Below, one piece after another: positions 13,803 to 16,833 of a stretch of 16,833 bases of DNA (positions within the stretch are counted from its first letter, which is position 1; each line of letters starts with the position of its first letter). The notes beneath the pieces were generated by a model, which was given only the letters and a program-made list of their open reading frames with translations, was not told the DNA's origin and ran no database searches. A program made the translations under genes and the position numbers. The stretch comes from Acetobacteraceae bacterium (lineage in GTDB: Bacteria > Pseudomonadota > Alphaproteobacteria > Acetobacterales > Acetobacteraceae): assembly GCA_003164305.1 (NCBI GenBank), contig PLSZ01000617.1, positions 1 to 16,833 on the forward strand, read 5' to 3'.

Positions 13803-14504
13803 GTGCCCGATGTGAAAGCAGCGATGACCGGTCACGAAGCCTGGGTTGTGCCGGGATGCGCGGAGCGCGGCGACGCGGAGAGCGCGTTCGCGTTTCGCCA
13901 GTTGCGGCACCAGGTCAAAAATGTTCTGCAACGAATTTTGCTGCGGGTCGCCGATGCCCAGAAGCTCAGGGCAACGGTTTGCAGCAGTTGGCTACTGGCC
14001 GATTTGCAGCGCCACATCCTGTCGTCGGCCGAGATATCCGACGCGCTGTTCGGCCTGACCCGTTCCCCGGTTTCGATGTCCGAACGGCTCCAGGCGCTGA
14101 GCGACAGCACGATCCGCATGCTCGCCGACGACATGCAGGTGATCCGGGCGGACGTGTCCGTCGCCGGAGAGTGTCCGGAACCACTGAGGCAGCTGGTGTT
14201 GCGGGTCGCCCATGAATTCGTCGGCAACGCCGTGAAGCACGGCATGCGCGCGCGCGTCGCCGGCGAGATCTCCGTTCATCTGACGACTGGGTTGGATGGC
14301 CGGACGGCGCTCGTCGTCACCGATGACGGCTGGGGCTTCGAGGGGAGCCCGGATGCCGGCGACGGGCTGACAATAGCAAGCGATCTGGCGGCCTCCGCGG
14401 GGGGCACGGTCAGTTTGCGGCGCACCCGCGTGACGGTGGCCGCGCTCGAATTGCCCTCGACACGGGCAATGCCCGGCTTTGGTGAACAAAGCACGGGATC
14501 ATGA
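13803..14504 (+). CDS. Orphan cytosolic histidine kinase-like protein (HisKA_2/HWE type)
   Basis: The 233-aa protein has a short phosphoacceptor-like helix pair with LRHQVKNVLQRI (H36), which resembles the HRVKNxL box of HisKA_2/HWE kinases. A GHKL ATPase domain follows: N-box RVAHEFVGNAVKHGM (N142), G1-like DDGWGF (174-179) and GDGLTIASDLAASAGG (~187-201). No membrane span or sensor domain is present, and no response regulator adjoins, so the signal and partner are unknown. It could be a true kinase, a phosphotransferase, or an anti-sigma-like ATPase. The start is GTG 13803, with AGAGGAGGA ending eight bases upstream. Its promoter carries inverted repeat B and is divergent from the DUF6502 operon. 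Confidence 0.7.
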   Translation: MPDVKAAMTGHEAWVVPGCAERGDAESAFAFRQLRHQVKNVLQRILLRVADAQKLRATVCSSWLLADLQRHILSSAEISDALFGLTRSPVSMSERLQALSDSTIRMLADDMQVIRADVSVAGECPEPLRQLVLRVAHEFVGNAVKHGMRARVAGEISVHLTTGLDGRTALVVTDDGWGFEGSPDAGDGLTIASDLAASAGGTVSLRRTRVTVAALELPSTRAMPGFGEQSTGS

Positions 14505-14534
14505 CGTGGAAAACCATGAAACAGGAGGTTGAAA

Positions 14535-14660
14535 ATGAAATCGTCGATCAAGAAAGCGTTGTTTGTCGTTCTGGCTCTGATGCTGAGTGGCTGCGTCGTC
14601 GCCCCGGTCGGGCCTGGCCCAGGCTGGTGCTTCTACCACCCGTATCGTTGCGGCCGCTGA
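14535..14660 (+). CDS. Small 41-aa lipoprotein
   Basis: ATG 14535 is preceded by AGGAGGTT (14523-14530) at ideal spacing. The product starts MKSSIKKALFVVLALMLSGC, a textbook lipoprotein signal with lipobox LSGC (Cys20). The mature part has only 22 residues, is Gly/Pro-rich and aromatic, and contains two more cysteines (GWCFYHPYRCGR at the end). It is probably membrane-anchored in the envelope; its function is unknown. It lies 30 bases after the kinase gene and 89 bases before another small exported protein, on the same strand. It is easily missed because of its size. Confidence 0.7.
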   Translation: MKSSIKKALFVVLALMLSGCVVAPVGPGPGWCFYHPYRCGR

Positions 14661-14749
14661 TGCGGCGCGCCCGATTGTCATCCAGTCCTTGCCAGGCCGG
14701 ATCGGGGTGTGCGTTCGGCTCGTTACGAAATCCTTCAGGAGTAGAAATC

Positions 14750-15058
14750 ATGAAGAACATCTCTTCCCGCGCGCGGGTCGCCACCTGCGCGGCCATCATC
14801 GCCGCTTTCTCAGTGAGCATGTTGACGCCAACGCCGGCGGCGGCGTGGTGGGCTCGTCCCGGCTGGGGTTGGCACGCCGGATGGCATTACGGCTGGCGCG
14901 GCTGCTGTTGGGGGCCACGCGTCGCCGTCGGTATCGCCCCGCCTGTCATCGCCGTTTCACCTCCGGTCGTCTATGCACCGCCGTTCGTTGGTCCCAGTCG
15001 GGTTTGGGTTCCCGCGCACTGGGATGGTCCCGACCGGGTCCCCGGACATTGGGGATGA
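14750..15058 (+). CDS. Exported Trp/Pro-rich protein with a WxxGHW-type tail
   Basis: The 102-aa product starts with a signal peptide (basic start, then ATCAAIIAAFSVSM, cleavage probably after TPAAA near residue 32). The mature part opens with a run rich in Trp, Gly and His (WWARPGWGWHAGWHYGWRG, residues 33-51). A Pro/Val-rich middle (PPVIAVSPPVVYAPPF) and a tail VWVPAHWDGPDRVPGHWG follow; the tail resembles the YXWXGXW repeats of envelope proteins. Its role is unknown. ATG 14750 has AGGAG about eight bases upstream. Confidence 0.7.
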   Translation: MKNISSRARVATCAAIIAAFSVSMLTPTPAAAWWARPGWGWHAGWHYGWRGCCWGPRVAVGIAPPVIAVSPPVVYAPPFVGPSRVWVPAHWDGPDRVPGHWG

Positions 15059-15202
15059 TGCAGGACGTCAGTCGCCCGCGTCGCACGCCGTCCGCGCGTG
15101 GCCGGCGTCGCGGCGCGGTGGCCGGGTCCGTCGGCGGGCCCGACGCCATCGTTCAGCCGGCTAACTTCTCCTCCTTGATCACCGATAAATCGTCGCCGTC
15201 CC

Positions 15203-16471
15203 TCACTCCCCCCGCACCAACCGATGCTGTTTCCGTCCCGCCGACAGCTTGATCGCCCCGTCCCGCGCATCCCGCGCCGAGATCACCTGACCCTCCTCGG
15301 TCACCGGCGCGTCGTTGACCCGCGCGCCGCCGCCCCGGATCAACCGTCGAGCCTCCCCATTCGACGCCGCCAGCCCCGCCAAAGCGAACAGCCGGAACGC
15401 CGGGATCCCCGCTTCCAACTCGCCAGCCGGAACCGTGACACCCGGCAGCGTCTCCGCCGCCTCGCCTTCCTCGAACGCCCGCCGAGCCGTCTCCGCCGCC
15501 GCGTCCGCCGCCGCCTGGCCGTGCGCCAAAGCCGTCGCCGCCGTGGCCAGGAGCTTTTTCGCCTCGTTGATCTCCGCGCCCGGCAGCGCCTCCAGCCGAG
15601 CGATCTCCGGCAGCGGAATATCCGTGAACAGCCGCAGGAACCGCCCCACGTCGGCGTCCTCGGTATTGCGCCAGAACTGCCAGTAATCGTACGCCGACAC
15701 CCGATCGCTCGTCAGCCACACCGCCCCGGCCGCCGTCTTCCCCATCTTGGCGCCGGACGCGGTCGAGATCAGCGGCGTCGTCAATCCGAACACATGCTTC
15801 GCGTCACTGCGCCGCGTCAGTTCCATTCCAGAAACGATGTTGCCCCATTGATCGGAGCCGCCGATCTGCAGCATCACGCCATGCCGGCGGCGCAGCTCGC
15901 GAAAATCGTAACTCTGCAGAATCATGTAATTAAATTCGAGGAACGTCATCGGCTGTTCGCGATCCAGCCGCAACTTCACCGACTCAAACGTCAGCATCCG
16001 GTTGACGGTGAAATGCGTCCCCACGTCGCGCAGCAGGCCGATGTAGGACAACGCGTCCAGCCACTCCGCGTTATTGGCCATCATCGCGTCCGAGGGCCCA
16101 TCGCCAAACCGCAGGAACGGCCCGAAGCAGCGCCTGATGCCCGCCATGTTGGCGGCGATCGCCTCGTCGGTCAGCATCTGCCGCGACTCGTCCTTGCCCG
16201 AGGGATCGCCGATCCGCGTGGTCCCGCCGCCCATCAGCACCACCGGCTTGTGCCCATGCTTCTGCAAAAGTCGAAGAATCATGATCTGCACCAGGCTGCC
16301 CACATGCAGGCTGTCCGCCGTGCAATCGAAGCCGATATACGCCGCGATCGGTCCGGCCTTCATCACCTCGGCCAGAGCGGCCTGGTCGGTGCATTGGAAG
16401 ATAAAGCCGCGCGCGGCGGCTTCGGGCAGAAAGTCGCCGGTGGAATCGCCACCGGACTCGGCCATGGCCAT
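15203..16471 (-). CDS. tyrS: Tyrosyl-tRNA synthetase
   Basis: The 422-aa class I aminoacyl-tRNA synthetase charges tRNA-Tyr with tyrosine in the cytosol. Visible are the HIGH-equivalent HVGS (residues 56-59) after FDCTADSL, the [13 protein letters not shown] block (~81-93), the tyrosine-site helix [10 protein letters not shown] (~181-190), GGSDQWGNI (~204-212) and the KMSKS-equivalent KMGKT (242-246). A C-terminal S4 RNA-binding domain ends the protein (~355-420, [20 protein letters not shown]). The length is normal for bacterial TyrS. ATG 16471 is used; ATG 16465 is equally possible since neither has a good ribosome site. It is divergent from anmK, an arrangement common in alphaproteobacteria. 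Confidence 0.97.
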   Translation of the reverse strand: MAMAESGGDSTGDFLPEAAARGFIFQCTDQAALAEVMKAGPIAAYIGFDCTADSLHVGSLVQIMILRLLQKHGHKPVVLMGGGTTRIGDPSGKDESRQMLTDEAIAANMAGIRRCFGPFLRFGDGPSDAMMANNAEWLDALSYIGLLRDVGTHFTVNRMLTFESVKLRLDREQPMTFLEFNYMILQSYDFRELRRRHGVMLQIGGSDQWGNIVSGMELTRRSDAKHVFGLTTPLISTASGAKMGKTAAGAVWLTSDRVSAYDYWQFWRNTEDADVGRFLRLFTDIPLPEIARLEALPGAEINEAKKLLATAATALAHGQAAADAAAETARRAFEEGEAAETLPGVTVPAGELEAGIPAFRLFALAGLAASNGEARRLIRGGGARVNDAPVTEEGQVISARDARDGAIKLSAGRKQHRLVRGE

Positions 16472-16534
16472 GATACGGAACCCGTGCTGGAGTGATACCG
16501 CCGCTGATTACCGCGGCACGGCCGGGAGAGGAAC

Positions 16535-16833
16535 ATGCCGCGCACCATTGGGCTCATGAGCGGCACGTCGCTGGATGGCGTCGATGCCGCCTGGCTGGAC
16601 ACCGACGGCGAGTCGGTGACGGAGATCGGCCCCACCCTGACCATCGCCTACGACGACGTCCTGCGGCGGGACCTACGCGCGATTCTGGACCTCGCCCCTG
16701 GCCTCGCGCCGAACGAGCCGACGCTGGCCAGCGCCGAGGCTCGGCTGACCGCCTATCACGTCCAGGCGGTGAAAGCGCTGGAGCGGACCGCCGACCTGAT
16801 CGGCTTTCACGGCCAGACCATCCTGCATCAGCC
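16535..16833 (+). CDS. anmK: Anhydro-N-acetylmuramic acid kinase, N-terminal part
   Basis: Only the first ~99 residues are in the window; the frame is open to its right edge. The start MPRTIGLMSGTSLDGVDAAW contains the AnmK hallmark GLMSGTSLDGVD, and IGFHGQTILH near the end matches the next conserved block. AnmK phosphorylates and opens 1,6-anhydro-MurNAc to MurNAc-6-phosphate during recycling of cell-wall peptidoglycan, using ATP. ATG 16535 has GGGAGAGG (16524-16531) just upstream. It is divergent from tyrS with a 63-bp gap. Confidence 0.95.
   Translation, partial: MPRTIGLMSGTSLDGVDAAWLDTDGESVTEIGPTLTIAYDDVLRRDLRAILDLAPGLAPNEPTLASAEARLTAYHVQAVKALERTADLIGFHGQTILHQ

Noticed and set aside
13677..13931. 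84-aa minus-strand frame with a repeated VGKNPT peptide
   Set aside because: The peptide repeat is just translation of the twin inverted repeats; the frame overlaps the kinase 5' end and has no ribosome site that I can see.
15129..15145. GC-rich hairpin CGTCGG/CCGACG after the Trp-rich gene
   Set aside because: The stem is only six pairs, with no U-run, in GC-rich DNA where such stems are common.
15224..16495. 423-aa open frame on the plus strand
   Set aside because: It is antisense to tyrS, with an Arg/His/Gln-rich shadow composition.

Overview
The window reads as a chromosomal segment of a GC-rich alphaproteobacterium, most likely Rhodospirillales/Acetobacteraceae. The grounds are a MucR/Ros regulator, an alphaproteobacterial-type Fur without CxxC pairs, an olsB ornithine-lipid gene, the order nfu / tsaB / rimI / fur / olsB that is familiar from alphaproteobacterial chromosomes, and an SldB/SldA-like PQQ dehydrogenase pair of the kind best known from acetic acid bacteria. 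No phage, plasmid, CRISPR, rRNA or tRNA signal was seen.

Left part (1-4785), mostly minus strand. Reading in the direction of transcription: a RutE-like nitroreductase, tsaB, rimI, then mucR, fur and olsB. A TusA-family gene is transcribed the other way, divergently from mucR. rutE-tsaB and fur-olsB are tightly coupled (9-bp gap and 4-bp overlap). A roughly 450-bp repeat-filled gap separates mucR from fur.

Middle part (4786-10098). A plus-strand operon carries a four-helix membrane anchor and a secreted PQQ dehydrogenase, overlapping by ATGA, with a possible EcfG-type stress promoter upstream. It lies between rutE and the nfu gene, which in relatives sits next to tsaB, so it looks like an insertion into the core block. 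Nfu is on the minus strand. A 230-bp palindromic MITE-like repeat separates it from a plus-strand purine (NCS2) permease.

Right part (10109-16833). A sulfotransferase-like gene with a glycan-enzyme type C-terminal tail is convergent with the permease. Next is a DUF6502-DUF5666 operon, transcribed divergently from an orphan cytosolic HisKA_2/HWE-like histidine kinase. The shared promoter region carries two near-identical 17-bp inverted repeats, each sitting in the spacer of one of the two promoters; this is the most attractive candidate for an undescribed regulatory unit. After the kinase come a 41-aa lipoprotein and a Trp/Pro-rich exported protein, then tyrS (minus) and the start of anmK (plus), which runs off the window.

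Dispersed REP-like palindromes built on ATCCTCGGG/CCCGAGGAT recur in the gaps. Two larger composite copies (1561-1810 and 8411-8640) have matching left and right arms.
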